Assembly: GCA_001790815.1 (NCBI GenBank) | Contig: MGDU01000003.1 | Location: 1 to 40,386, forward strand | Direction: 5' to 3' | DNA: 40,386 nt | Source of the DNA: Candidatus Uhrbacteria bacterium RIFCSPHIGHO2_02_FULL_46_47 | Lineage (GTDB): Bacteria > Patescibacteriota > Patescibacteriia > GWA2-47-26 | Part shown: piece by piece, positions 6,951 to 13,969 of the stretch | How positions within the stretch are numbered: the first letter of the stretch is position 1 | Layout: every line of letters begins with the position of its first letter | The notes under the pieces: generated by a model | What the model saw: the letters and a program-made list of their open reading frames with translations, nothing else | Told to the model about the DNA's origin: nothing | Databases searched by the model: none | Program-made: the position numbers and the translations under genes

Positions 6951-7155
6951 ATGATAGTTTTTACTCATGTGGATAACTTTATTTATTCACAGATTTCTAT
7001 GTAAATAGACTTCAAGCGTGTTTTTTGTTTTGCCTTGACATCATATATGTATATGAGGTAAAACAAAAGCCCCGCTAGCAAAAATGAGTATACGCAAAAC
7101 CCCCGTATTTCTACGAGGGTCCGGTACAAGGAAACCGCGATTATGCGGTTTTTTG
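6951..7155 (+). ncRNA. Candidate structured small RNA
   Basis: Between a good promoter and a T-rich terminator lie about 205 nt with three hairpins. The first has a 12-bp arm TTTTGTTTTGCC (7023-7034) pairing with GGTAAAACAAAA (7057-7068), with one G-U. The second is CCCCCGTA (7101-7108) with TACGAGGG (7113-7120), with one mismatch. The third is the terminator stem. The only reading frame is a 17-codon one at the 5' end. It matches no RNA family I can name. Transcription and structure are inferred. Confidence 0.4.
7133..7155 (+). terminator. Intrinsic terminator
   Basis: AAACCGC (7133-7139) pairs with GCGGTTT (7146-7152) over a 6-nt loop and runs into six T (7150-7155). On the minus strand the same stem overlaps the stop codon of a small reading frame but is followed by only three T. 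Confidence 0.7.
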
Positions 7156-7273
7156 CATTCGTGGAATCAAAATGATCTTTAATAAAGATCCTTCAGCCAC
7201 GACTTGTACATTGCCGGGTGGTAGACCTGTAAAATCGATTTCCCGAACAATGATCGGTTGACTGGTATCCATA
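7142..7273 (-). CDS. Possible 43-residue protein, function unknown
   Basis: Starting at ATG 7273 the frame reads MDTSQPIIVREIDFTG, then GNVQVVAEG and LLKIILIPRM, a plausible pattern of alternating beta strands. I do not recognise a family. No Shine-Dalgarno sequence is visible in front of it. It follows the 54-residue frame on the same strand after a 54-nt gap and stops inside the terminator stem. It could also be the frameshifted remainder of a longer gene. Confidence 0.4.
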
Positions 7274-7327
7274 ACTTTAAATGGACTTCATAACCAGGCG
7301 ACCAACTCTGGTGGAGCTTATGTGCCC

Positions 7328-7492
7328 CTACTGGCCAATATGGCATCGCCAATAGGGATACATAACAAAACCACCGAAGGCAACCGCCCCGCCCACGTTT
7401 GGTAAGAACGTCAGCAGTGTTGCGCACCCGACGCCTTGCGGCGGCGGGGCTGCTCCCTTCGATGGGTGATCTTTGGAGAATGTGATCACCAT
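7328..7492 (-). CDS. Possible 54-residue single-pass membrane peptide with strong RBS
   Basis: The minus-strand ATG at 7492 is preceded by GGAGGAGG with a 5-nt gap, among the best ribosome binding sites in the window. The frame encodes MVITFSKDHPSKG, a proline-rich turn, then a hydrophobic stretch (CATLLTFLPNVGGAVAFGG) and a tail YPYWRCHIGQ. A single membrane helix is likely. I do not recognise the family. Codons 40-54 and the stop overlap a large inverted repeat (about 7318-7366). The alternative is that this stretch is only a structured RNA. Confidence 0.45.
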   Translation of the reverse strand: MVITFSKDHPSKGAAPPPQGVGCATLLTFLPNVGGAVAFGGFVMYPYWRCHIGQ

Positions 7493-7497
7493 GATTG

Positions 7498-7520
7498 CCT
7501 CCTCCGGCGCAAACGGAGGA
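7498..7520 (-). promoter_or_regulatory. Shine-Dalgarno-masking hairpin
   Basis: On the minus strand TCCTCCG (7520-7514) pairs with CGGAGGA (7506-7500), and the latter contains the ribosome binding site of the 54-residue frame. The 7-bp GC-rich stem with a 7-nt loop would block translation unless opened. That makes a candidate RNA switch or thermometer. Confidence 0.45.
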
Positions 7521-7521
7521 A

Positions 7522-7556
7522 TTGACTGTGAAAAAGATCCTTAGGATAGTATATCA
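7522..7556. promoter_or_regulatory. Overlapping divergent promoters
   Basis: Plus strand: TTGACT (7522-7527), a 17-nt spacer and GATAGT (7545-7550), possibly reading toward the gene at 7787. Minus strand: extended -10 TGATATACT (complement of 7548-7556), start near 7541, reading toward the small frames at 7492 and 7273. Both are pattern-based calls. Confidence 0.35.
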
Positions 7557-7786
7557 TGAGTTAGAGATACCGCATATAAAATCTTGTCAACATACCGATG
7601 TTTACCGCTGGCGAACGAAAGATTGCCGCGCTTCGCTCGCGATGACATTTGAAAACATTCTCCCACTCGCACGACTGTGCGACCAATAAAATTATGACCT
7701 ACAAAGCCCTCATCATTTAGGAAAGTCTTGAGCGGAAGGGGGTGCTCAAGAATGTGGTCATTGTGGATACTAAGGTAGAGGCGGTT
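7557..7786. repeat. Non-coding stretch with repeat-like sequence and a hairpin
   Basis: No gene is supported. It contains a GATTGCCGCGCTTCGCTCGC-type intergenic repeat (about 7621-7640). The hairpin TCGCAC-GACT-GTGCGA (7667-7682) has flanks resembling the operators at 12104 and 12497. A small stem CTTGAGC/GCTCAAG surrounds the GTG at 7742. Confidence 0.45.
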
Positions 7787-8083
7787 ATGGAAGAGCACAA
7801 AACGCCGTGGCTTAAACAGTGGACATTGCATACGGTGGAAGTTGTGGAACAAGCGGCCGATGCGGTTGCCCAAAAATTGAGTGAGGATTTAGAAAAGGAA
7901 CACAGTTGGTACGCGGATTTTAAAAATGACAAATTTCATTACATTATCTATCGCGGAAAGATTTTCAAAGTTGATCTGCATAACCACATGCTCTACAAAG
8001 ACGCCAAGCAATACGGCATCACCCTAGGCATTCCCGAGTACCAAGTAGACTTCGCCCCGGACGACAAAATCTGGGAACGATAA
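7787..8083 (+). CDS. Conserved hypothetical protein, about 98 residues
   Basis: A small soluble protein with EEHKTPWLKQWTLHTVEV, EHSWYADFKNDKFHYIIYRG and YGITLGIPEYQVDF. The WYADFKN...HYIIYRGKIF pattern looks like a conserved bacterial family of unknown function, but I cannot give it a domain name. I chose the ATG at 7787, which has GAGG 5 nt upstream. A GTG at 7742 would add 15 residues, but its G-rich upstream sequence is too close and lies in a small hairpin. It is followed by the operator of the first ArsR-like gene. Confidence 0.7.
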   Translation: MEEHKTPWLKQWTLHTVEVVEQAADAVAQKLSEDLEKEHSWYADFKNDKFHYIIYRGKIFKVDLHNHMLYKDAKQYGITLGIPEYQVDFAPDDKIWER

Positions 8084-8124
8084 AAATCGGACACTTCTGT
8101 TTTTCTGTCCTCCACGCACACTAA

Positions 8125-8173
8125 ACATTCCAACATTCTTGAGAATGTGAGAATGTCGTGGTTGTGGTATAAT
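8125..8173 (+). promoter_or_regulatory. Palindromic operator and promoter of ArsR-like gene 1
   Basis: The 32-bp palindrome at 8125-8156 has tandem half-sites ACATTC-CA-ACATTC on one side and GAATGT-GA-GAATGT on the other, centred on TTGA. A consensus TATAAT follows at 8168-8173, so the palindrome covers the -35 position. The same 33 bp (through C8157) recur exactly at 8478-8510, after the gene. The arrangement fits autorepression. Confidence 0.65.
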
Positions 8174-8207
8174 GACAACATGGGGAGTGTGGAAAATTAT
8201 TTGAATT

Positions 8208-8495
8208 ATGGAAAAGAAGATTAAAACCGCGAAGCAGCTTGAGCGGCATTTTAAGGGGATTGCAAATCATTGGCGTTTGCAGATCCTACTTTTAGTTGCG
8301 GATCGCAAGGGAATTACGCTTGAGCAGATTGCCGAGGTACTTGGTGGCAATATGAAAACGATCTCCGAACATACGCGTCGGCTTGTTCAGGCCGGATTGC
8401 TTAATAAGAATTACCGCGGTCGCAATGTGGTGCATGCTTTATCTCCCTATGGCCGCACCATTTGTAAATTTATTACAACATTCCAACATTCTTGA
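8208..8495 (+). CDS. ArsR-family winged-helix regulator 1
   Basis: 95 residues with a winged helix-turn-helix: FKGIANHWRLQILLLVAD, then ITLEQIAEVLGGNMKTISEH as the HTH, TRRLVQAGLLNKNYRGRNV as recognition helix and wing, and VHALSPYGR. No cysteine cluster typical of metal-sensing ArsR proteins is visible, so the effector is unknown. The ATG at 8208 lies 34 nt after the -10 box. The last codons (TTC CAA CAT TCT TGA) lie inside the second copy of its palindrome. The next gene, a membrane-anchored beta-fold protein starting at 8529, is the likely regulated neighbour besides the regulator itself. Confidence 0.8.
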   Translation: MEKKIKTAKQLERHFKGIANHWRLQILLLVADRKGITLEQIAEVLGGNMKTISEHTRRLVQAGLLNKNYRGRNVVHALSPYGRTICKFITTFQHS

Positions 8496-8510
8496 GAATG
8501 TGAGAATGTC
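8478..8510 (+). promoter_or_regulatory. Second exact copy of the ACATTC palindrome
   Basis: The 33 bases 8478-8510 equal 8125-8157. This copy overlaps the 3' end of the regulator gene and lies 19 nt before the next gene. It may be an operator for that gene, a roadblock site or a transcript-end hairpin. Confidence 0.6.
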
Positions 8511-8528
8511 ACTAGTAGTCATTCTGTC

Positions 8529-9278
8529 ATGCGTAAAAAATATATAATAATAACGCTTGCAATTGTCATAATTGGTTTTGGCGTTTTCGTAAGTCGATTG
8601 GCCCGGTTGCCAAGCGAGGAGATAATGACTGAACGTTTTATTACCGCCAACCCTCTTAATCTCAAGCAGATTCAAGGATTTTCAAAATATCGCAGTTGCG
8701 TTGGGCATGACTATCGCGCCCCGACGCTTGCCGGAGAGATGGAAAAATCTCCCCGTTCGATGAAGCATTACGTAGTGGTGAAGCCGGAATTTCGCGGTAC
8801 GATTGATAAAGTAGACGCGTTTGCGCCGTTTGATGGCGAGATCTCGGTTGTTAAAAATGAACTATACAGTGGAAGTCAAGTGTGGTTAACGCCAAATCTT
8901 CGTCGGGCCTTAAAGTGGCAATTTATTTTCTTTCATATCACGCTTGATAAGGGCTTGCAGAACGGTACGAAGGTGACTGTGGGTCAGCATATTGGGACGG
9001 CATACCTGAAGCGCGGCCCTGATGGGACAACGGACAATTTTGATATTGGTTTGAAATTTACCCAGCCAATGCGCCGACCGGCTGTTGATGCTCTGTTTGG
9101 TCATGCGAGACAGAGTGTGGTTGAAGAATATGCGAAGTACGGAGTCCGCGTGGATGATTTGATTATATCGGAAGGCGATCGCGATCTGAGCCCGTGTCCA
9201 CTTTCTTCACGTTATGACGGGCCGGATGTCACGTTTCCCCATAGCATGCTGGCGGATGATTATGTTTGGTTAAAATAG
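8529..9278 (+). CDS. Membrane-anchored protein with M23-like beta-fold, function unknown
   Basis: 249 residues. Residues 5-22 form an N-terminal membrane anchor (YIIITLAIVIIGFGVFV). The outer part has SCVGHDYRAP, SMKHYV, a lipoyl/lysostaphin-like strand FAPFDGEISVV, FFHITLDKGLQNGTKV and VGQHIGTAYL. The FAPFDG...GQHIGT pattern resembles the M23 peptidase beta-fold, but the full HxxxD...HxH zinc site is not evident. I would not call it an active peptidase. It lies 33 nt after the ArsR-like gene and its palindrome, and 1 nt before the flavoprotein gene. Confidence 0.65.
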   Translation: MRKKYIIITLAIVIIGFGVFVSRLARLPSEEIMTERFITANPLNLKQIQGFSKYRSCVGHDYRAPTLAGEMEKSPRSMKHYVVVKPEFRGTIDKVDAFAPFDGEISVVKNELYSGSQVWLTPNLRRALKWQFIFFHITLDKGLQNGTKVTVGQHIGTAYLKRGPDGTTDNFDIGLKFTQPMRRPAVDALFGHARQSVVEEYAKYGVRVDDLIISEGDRDLSPCPLSSRYDGPDVTFPHSMLADDYVWLK

Positions 9279-9279
9279 T

Positions 9280-10554
9280 ATGACCGGAAAGACGCACATT
9301 GAAATGCACGATAGTACGCTTTGGGATGTGGTGGTGATCGGCGGAGGGGCCTCTGGCATGATGGCCGCGGGTCGGGCCGCGGAGATGGGCCGCCGCGTAC
9401 TTCTTCTTGAAAAAAATCCCATGCTGGAAAAAAAATTGCTTATTACCGGAGGCGGACGTTGTAATGTGACCAACAACAAACCCGAGATACGCACGATGCT
9501 TGGGAAGTATAAGGGCAATGATCAATTTCTATTTTCCGCTTTTTCCCAATTTAGCGTACAGGATGCTTTGGATTTTTTTAATCGGCACGGGATGGGAACG
9601 ATTGAGGAAGCGGAAGGGAGAGTATTTCCGGTTTCAAATAAGGCGCAGTCGGTATGGGATGTACTGGTAAAGTATATGAAAGTGGGTGGTGTGCAGGTAC
9701 AGACCAATGCCGCAGTCGTTGGGTTATCTTTTGATCCCGCGACTCACTACATTATTGTTCAAGGTAAGGGAGAGAAAAAAGAGATAATCGCGAAATCCTG
9801 CATTGTTGCCACGGGCGGCACTTCGCGACCGGAAACCGGCTCAACCGGCGAAGGATTTTTGTGGCTTAAAAAATTTGGCCATACTATTATTGAGAATGAT
9901 TTTGCGCTTGTTCCGATCGCGCTTACCGATCTATGGGCAAAAAATTTAGGCGGAGTAACCCTCAAAGATATTAAACTCACCACCTTTCAAAACGGACAGA
10001 AACAAGAGGCGTACAAAGGTAAACTGCTTTTTACGCATTTTGGGATTAGCGGGCCGACAGTTTTAAATATGAGCAAAGCGGTCGGAGAGCTACTGCATTA
10101 TGGCGAAGTTGTGATCGCCCTTGATCTGTTTCCGGGTACTGATGATCAAGAGCTTAAAGCGCGACTTCAATCGCTTCTGATTACTGAAAGCAATAAGAAA
10201 TTAAAAAATACATTGAGCAAACTTATTCCGGCATCACTTGTGTCTGCGGTACTCACTCTTGGTAAAGTAGATGGTGAAACTGTCAATCATAGCGTGCGGC
10301 GTGAGGGCAGGATTACATTAGTCGCACTCTTAAAAGCAATCCCGCTTCATGTCCAGGGTTTGCTTGGTGCCAGTAAAGCAGTCGTGTCTTCCGGTGGAGT
10401 TGCGCTTAAAGAAGTAAATTTTAAGACCATGCAATCGCGTCTAGTGCCCAATCTTTACCTGGTGGGCGATGTCCTCAATATCGACCGCCCCTCAGGCGGT
10501 TATAGTCTGCAACTTTGCTGGACAACGGGATATGTCGCGGGGAGTAATAGCTAA
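9280..10554 (+). CDS. NAD(P)/FAD-dependent oxidoreductase, HI0933/BaiN family
   Basis: 424 residues. The dinucleotide-binding motif VVVIGGGASGMMAAGRAA is at about 17-34 with the acidic beta2 end LLLEKN (Glu44). The family signature TGGGRCNVTN follows at 56-65. An internal SCIVATGGTSRPETGSTGEG, KLLFTHFGISGPTVLNMS and a C-terminal GDVLNIDRPSGGYSLQLCW complete the HI0933-like flavoprotein. Some family members act on bile acids or other small molecules; the substrate here is unknown. A second ATG at 9304 (MHDSTLWDVV) would give the more usual N-terminus. The gene starts 1 nt after the preceding stop codon, so the two are probably cotranscribed. Confidence 0.85.
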   Translation: MTGKTHIEMHDSTLWDVVVIGGGASGMMAAGRAAEMGRRVLLLEKNPMLEKKLLITGGGRCNVTNNKPEIRTMLGKYKGNDQFLFSAFSQFSVQDALDFFNRHGMGTIEEAEGRVFPVSNKAQSVWDVLVKYMKVGGVQVQTNAAVVGLSFDPATHYIIVQGKGEKKEIIAKSCIVATGGTSRPETGSTGEGFLWLKKFGHTIIENDFALVPIALTDLWAKNLGGVTLKDIKLTTFQNGQKQEAYKGKLLFTHFGISGPTVLNMSKAVGELLHYGEVVIALDLFPGTDDQELKARLQSLLITESNKKLKNTLSKLIPASLVSAVLTLGKVDGETVNHSVRREGRITLVALLKAIPLHVQGLLGASKAVVSSGGVALKEVNFKTMQSRLVPNLYLVGDVLNIDRPSGGYSLQLCWTTGYVAGSNS

Positions 10555-10600
10555 TTTTCGATAAAAAGAGTAGAATGAAACAATAAGATAAAATGAGACT

Positions 10601-11314
10601 ATGTCTACACTTGTATTTGACATTGAAACCGTGGGAGAGGATTTTGACGCATTAGATAAGACAACGCAAGAGGGATTGACGCGCTGGATTAAAAAAGAAT
10701 CGGATAACGCGGAAGAATATCAAGCGGCGTTAAAAGAGTTGAAAGACGGTCTTGGTTTTTCACCGCTTACTGGACAAATTGTGGCCATCGGCGTTTTGGA
10801 TTTTGAAAAAGATAAGGCGGTGGTTTATTTTCAAGCGCCCGGGCAGGATTTTGGAGATTTTGAAGAAGACGGCGTGACTTTTCGGCAAATGACTGAAAAG
10901 GAGATGCTCCAGAGTTTTTGGAACGGCGCAAAACAATATCAAGAGTTTGTAACTTTCAACGGCCGCGGGTTTGACGCGCCATTTTTGATACTTCGCTCCG
11001 CTATCCACGGAATTCGTCCGACGTTTGATTTGATGTCCAATCGTTACCTTAGCCGGCAGTGGAATGGCCAGCGGCATGTTGATCTTATGGATCAAATGAG
11101 TTTTTACGGCGCGACCCGCCGCAAAGGCAGTTTGCATTTGTACTGCCGCGCCTTTGGCATAAAAAGCCCAAAATCAGAAGGTATTACCGGCGATGATGTG
11201 GGGCCGCTTTTCAAAGATGGCAAGTTTAAGGAAATTGCCAAATACAATGTTGGCGACCTTCATGCTACCAAGGAGTTATATGATTATTGGAAAAAATATC
11301 TGAATTTTTCTTGA
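10601..11314 (+). CDS. 3'-5' exonuclease related to the PolB proofreading domain
   Basis: 237 residues of RNase H fold. ExoI is VFDIET (Asp7, Glu9), ExoII is FNGRGFDAPFL (Asp125), and ExoIII includes KYNVGDLHATKELY (Asp219). The pattern matches the predicted 3'-5' exonucleases related to the family B DNA polymerase exonuclease domain (PF10108-like). It acts alone, without a polymerase domain. The ATG at 10601 lies 46 nt after the flavoprotein gene behind an A+T-rich promoter-like stretch (TAGAAT near 10570). The next gene starts 5 nt after its stop codon. A role in nucleic-acid repair or turnover is inferred. Confidence 0.8.
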   Translation: MSTLVFDIETVGEDFDALDKTTQEGLTRWIKKESDNAEEYQAALKELKDGLGFSPLTGQIVAIGVLDFEKDKAVVYFQAPGQDFGDFEEDGVTFRQMTEKEMLQSFWNGAKQYQEFVTFNGRGFDAPFLILRSAIHGIRPTFDLMSNRYLSRQWNGQRHVDLMDQMSFYGATRRKGSLHLYCRAFGIKSPKSEGITGDDVGPLFKDGKFKEIAKYNVGDLHATKELYDYWKKYLNFS

Positions 11315-11319
11315 TCAAC

Positions 11320-11538
11320 ATGAAACTTTTTGTCAAAGCTAAACCCGGGATGCGGGAGGAATATGTGGAAAAGATTGATGACACGCATTTTGAAGTATTT
11401 GTGAAAGAGCCGCCGCTCAAAGGGCGGGCGAATGACGGGATTGTGCGCGCGCTTGCAAAGCATTTTGCCATAGCACCATCACGCGTGCGGATTATCTCTG
11501 GCTATACTTCACGCCAAAAAATTATTGAAATAACATAA
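11320..11538 (+). CDS. DUF167 / YggU family protein
   Basis: 72 residues: MKLFVKAKPGMREEYVEK, then FEVFVKEPPLKGRANDGIVR, ALAKHF and VRIISGYTSRQKIIEI. The motif PPLKGRAND and the SGxTSRxKxxEI ending are diagnostic of the UPF0235/DUF167 family, whose function is unknown. The ATG at 11320 gives the usual family N-terminus; the upstream in-frame ATG at 11287 lies inside the exonuclease gene. It is packed between the exonuclease gene and msrA (3-nt gap), so it is part of an operon. Confidence 0.85.
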   Translation: MKLFVKAKPGMREEYVEKIDDTHFEVFVKEPPLKGRANDGIVRALAKHFAIAPSRVRIISGYTSRQKIIEIT

Positions 11539-11541
11539 ACT

Positions 11542-12099
11542 ATGCCACAAAAAAATGAAATCGCGGTTTTTGGCGGCGGGTGTTTTTGGTGCACGGAGGC
11601 AATTTTTAAAATGCTCAAAGGCGTGGTAAGTGTAATGCCTGGCTATGCTGGCGGCCCTTCGACAGGCGTAGGGAATAGTGTGTCGTATGGTCAAGTGAGT
11701 ACTGGCGCGACTGGCCATGCGGAGGCGGTACGCATTGAGTATGATCCCACACGAATTTCATACGAGACATTACTCACCGTATTTTTTGCCACGCATGATC
11801 CGACCTCACTCAATCGCCAAGGCGCGGACGTGGGTACGCAGTATCGCTCTACCGTGTTGTATACTACTGATACACAGAAGCGTGCGGCGGAGCGGATGAT
11901 ACAAGAACTTAATGCATCAACGGAGCAGGGCAAACCGATTGTAACTGAAGTAAAACCGTTTGAGCATTTTTACGAGGGGGAAAATTATCATCGCGATTAC
12001 TACGCAAATAATAAAGATCAGTCGTATTGTCAAATAGTGATTAACCCAAAACTTGAAAAAGTCCGCAAAAAGTTTGCCGATCTTATTAAAACATCATGA
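11542..12099 (+). CDS. msrA: Peptide methionine-S-sulfoxide reductase MsrA
   Basis: 185 residues, full length for MsrA. The active site GGGCFWCTEA has the catalytic Cys14, followed by PGYAGG, YGQVSTGATGHAEAV, FFATHDPTSLNRQGADVGTQYRS and HYRDYY-like NYHRDYY. It reduces the S-epimer of methionine sulfoxide in proteins using thioredoxin. No MsrB domain is fused and no msrB gene is visible nearby. It ends the exonuclease-DUF167-msrA operon. The palindromic operator of the second ArsR-like gene starts 5 nt after its stop codon and could also serve as its 3' hairpin. Confidence 0.95.
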   Translation: MPQKNEIAVFGGGCFWCTEAIFKMLKGVVSVMPGYAGGPSTGVGNSVSYGQVSTGATGHAEAVRIEYDPTRISYETLLTVFFATHDPTSLNRQGADVGTQYRSTVLYTTDTQKRAAERMIQELNASTEQGKPIVTEVKPFEHFYEGENYHRDYYANNKDQSYCQIVINPKLEKVRKKFADLIKTS

Positions 12100-12103
12100 T
12101 CTC

Positions 12104-12161
12104 ACAGTCTCTCAGTCGCACGACTGGGAGACTGTACATATTGGTGGAGGTGTGGTATGAT
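12104..12161 (+). promoter_or_regulatory. Palindromic operator and promoter of ArsR-like gene 2
   Basis: 12104-12135 is a 32-bp palindrome with arms ACAGTCTCTCAGTCG and CGACTGGGAGACTGT (one mismatch) around CA. TATGAT at 12156-12161 is the likely -10 box, and a weak -35 (TGTACA) overlaps the palindrome's end. A closely similar palindrome follows the gene at 12497-12528. Confidence 0.6.
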
Positions 12162-12179
12162 GACGATATATATAGGTAA

Positions 12180-12473
12180 ATGCATTATACAAGTCAACGT
12201 GATATTCATATGCGGGAGTTAACAAAATGTTTGAAAGCACTTGCCAATGAGCGGCGGCTTCTGATTTTACGAGAGCTTGTGCGCCGCGAGCCAATTACTA
12301 TTCATACGCTCGCGAAGCGAATCGGACTCTCACTTAAAAGTACCTCCAAGCATATTCAGAAACTGGTCGAATGCGATTTTATTGAGCGCGAGCAAAAGTC
12401 CTCATTTGTGTGGTGTCATCTAAATCGAAAGCATGGGATGTTACAATCGTTTCTATCTCATCTTAAGAAATAG
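12180..12473 (+). CDS. ArsR-family winged-helix regulator 2
   Basis: 97 residues with the ArsR core: MRELTKCLKALANERRLLIL, LVRREPITIHTLAKRIGL and SLKSTSKHIQKLVECDFIER. It is paralogous in layout to the regulator at 8208, but its sequence and operator differ. The ATG at 12180 lies 18 nt after the -10 box; an internal ATG at 12210 would give a more typical family N-terminus. The gene is bracketed by two similar palindromes, which suggests autoregulation and control of the methyltransferase gene downstream. The ligand is unknown. Confidence 0.8.
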   Translation: MHYTSQRDIHMRELTKCLKALANERRLLILRELVRREPITIHTLAKRIGLSLKSTSKHIQKLVECDFIEREQKSSFVWCHLNRKHGMLQSFLSHLKK

Positions 12474-12496
12474 TATTAATTCTACGTCCTATCGCA

Positions 12497-12528
12497 ACAG
12501 TCTCCGAGTCGCACGACTGGGAGAGTGT
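12497..12528 (+). promoter_or_regulatory. Second palindrome of ArsR-like gene 2
   Basis: ACAGTCTCCGAGTCG and CGACTGGGAGAGTGT around CA, with two mismatched pairs. It lies 23 nt after the regulator stop codon and 23 nt before the methyltransferase start, so it is placed as an operator for the latter. Confidence 0.55.
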
Positions 12529-12551
12529 CATAGTTATGCCGTTGCTTAAAT

Positions 12552-13931
12552 ATGCGCATGGGTGAAGGTCGTCAAGAACATCGGATTACAGGAGGCCAGG
12601 ATCGTCCGCCGGTTATTTCGGAGGTGGTTGATTATTCCCGCGCGGGGGTGCTTTTAGAAAATGAGCTGCGCGAACTTGCTGAGGGTGGAATTACCGAGGA
12701 AACCATGTCACGGGATTGGCAGCCGGCGCAGGAGCAAAAATTTTCTCCTGAAAGCGAAGCGTTATATGATGAGTTGGAGGCGCTTATTACTGAAGAATGG
12801 CAGCAATTTACTGAAGCGCTCGTCGAAGACCCGGTATTGCGGCGCTATTTGCAGATGAAATATAAGGTAGAGGGACGCGACTTGGATGTACTCATGAGCG
12901 CCATCCAGCGCCAGAGCGAGCCGTATCAGGATGAGACAGAGGCCTTTCAGGAATTGGATAGTATACGTAAACGACTCGGGATAGAAGCAGGACTGCGCAC
13001 TTTTGATGCGCTGCGTTGTTTTAAAGATCAAATACGAACGCTTTACTTTTTTGATACCATTCGAGAAAAAATTGAAAAGGGAGATCGTGTACTTGAAGCT
13101 GGTGCGGGTACGGGCATTTTGGCAATTGCCGCAGCCCGTACTGGCGCTGAAGAAGTCGAGGCCATTGAGATCAATCCGGTGACCGCGGTATTTGCGCGGC
13201 GCGTGATTGCGCGATGTGAGGAGCGCGGGATTATTGAAAGTGGCAAAGTCAAAATTCGACTTGGTGATGCGGCAGAATATAAACCTAAAAAAGGAGAGCC
13301 ATCCTTTGACGCGCTGATAAGTGAAAATCTGTACACCGGACAATTCCATGAATTACAAGTACAGCTCAATGATTATCTTTTGCAATTTGTGGATACATCA
13401 CAAGATAAAATTATTCCTCGCGCGATGGTAAACGGAGTAGAATTGATGGATCTTTTAAGCGAATTGCCGCCGCCAAAGCGTTTTGAAGTGGCACAAAAAA
13501 CCGCAGTGGTAGTAAAGGATTTGGGGATTGACCCGCGCGCGCCGAAAGGTATATCGGATCCCAAAGCGTATGATGTACTTCAATTTACGGAGCGGCAGGC
13601 GGTGGGAATGCGCAATCGTATTGTAAAGACTATTGCAAAGGATGGGGTGATTGATAGCGTGGTTATTTTTTCGCTCATCCAAATGTCGAATCGCAAAGGA
13701 AATTTTTTACGCCGCAATGAGAGTGAATTTTTGGGAAATGATTTGGCCATCATGTTGCAGAATCCTCTGGCGGTTAAAAAAGGAGATCGAATCGAAATCA
13801 GTATTTCTTATCGTGCGGGCGATCGTCCCGGGCAAGCGCAGATTCGGGTAAAGCGTTTCCTCCCCGGCGGCATTCCTGCGGAGGAAGTAGGTAATATATG
13901 GGAACAGGACGCGTTGCCACGGGCGGCATAA
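12552..13931 (+). CDS. Class I SAM-dependent methyltransferase, PRMT-like
   Basis: 459 residues. A charged N-terminal region (1-150) of unknown role precedes a Rossmann methyltransferase. Motif I is VLEAGAGTGILAIAAART (about 180-197), the acidic beta2 end is EAIEINP (Glu207), and GDAAEY is at about 238-243. SENLYTGQ (258-264) resembles the double-E loop of protein arginine methyltransferases. The C-terminal beta-rich region (ISISYRAGDRPGQAQIRVKR) also fits the PRMT-type barrel. The substrate is unknown; protein or small-molecule methylation is possible. It follows the second palindrome of the ArsR-like gene and is probably under its control. dnaJ starts 38 nt later from its own promoter. Confidence 0.75.
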   Translation: MRMGEGRQEHRITGGQDRPPVISEVVDYSRAGVLLENELRELAEGGITEETMSRDWQPAQEQKFSPESEALYDELEALITEEWQQFTEALVEDPVLRRYLQMKYKVEGRDLDVLMSAIQRQSEPYQDETEAFQELDSIRKRLGIEAGLRTFDALRCFKDQIRTLYFFDTIREKIEKGDRVLEAGAGTGILAIAAARTGAEEVEAIEINPVTAVFARRVIARCEERGIIESGKVKIRLGDAAEYKPKKGEPSFDALISENLYTGQFHELQVQLNDYLLQFVDTSQDKIIPRAMVNGVELMDLLSELPPPKRFEVAQKTAVVVKDLGIDPRAPKGISDPKAYDVLQFTERQAVGMRNRIVKTIAKDGVIDSVVIFSLIQMSNRKGNFLRRNESEFLGNDLAIMLQNPLAVKKGDRIEISISYRAGDRPGQAQIRVKRFLPGGIPAEEVGNIWEQDALPRAA

Positions 13932-13960
13932 TGGACAGGGGTATATTTTCGTGGTAGAAT
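13932..13960 (+). promoter_or_regulatory. dnaJ promoter
   Basis: TGGACA (13932-13937), a 17-nt spacer and TAGAAT (13955-13960). It starts at the last base of the methyltransferase stop codon region and lies only 9 nt before the dnaJ ATG at 13970, so the transcript would have almost no leader. Confidence 0.6.
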
Positions 13961-13969
13961 GGTTTTTCT

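Noticed and set aside
7179-7427. 82-codon minus-strand frame
   Set aside because: No ribosome binding site, composition not protein-like, and it competes with the better-supported 54-codon frame.
7495-7689. Plus-strand 64-codon frame starting near a GGAGG
   Set aside because: The second half is translated intergenic repeat, and the GGAGG is better explained as part of the minus-strand hairpin. A plus promoter overlaps its start.
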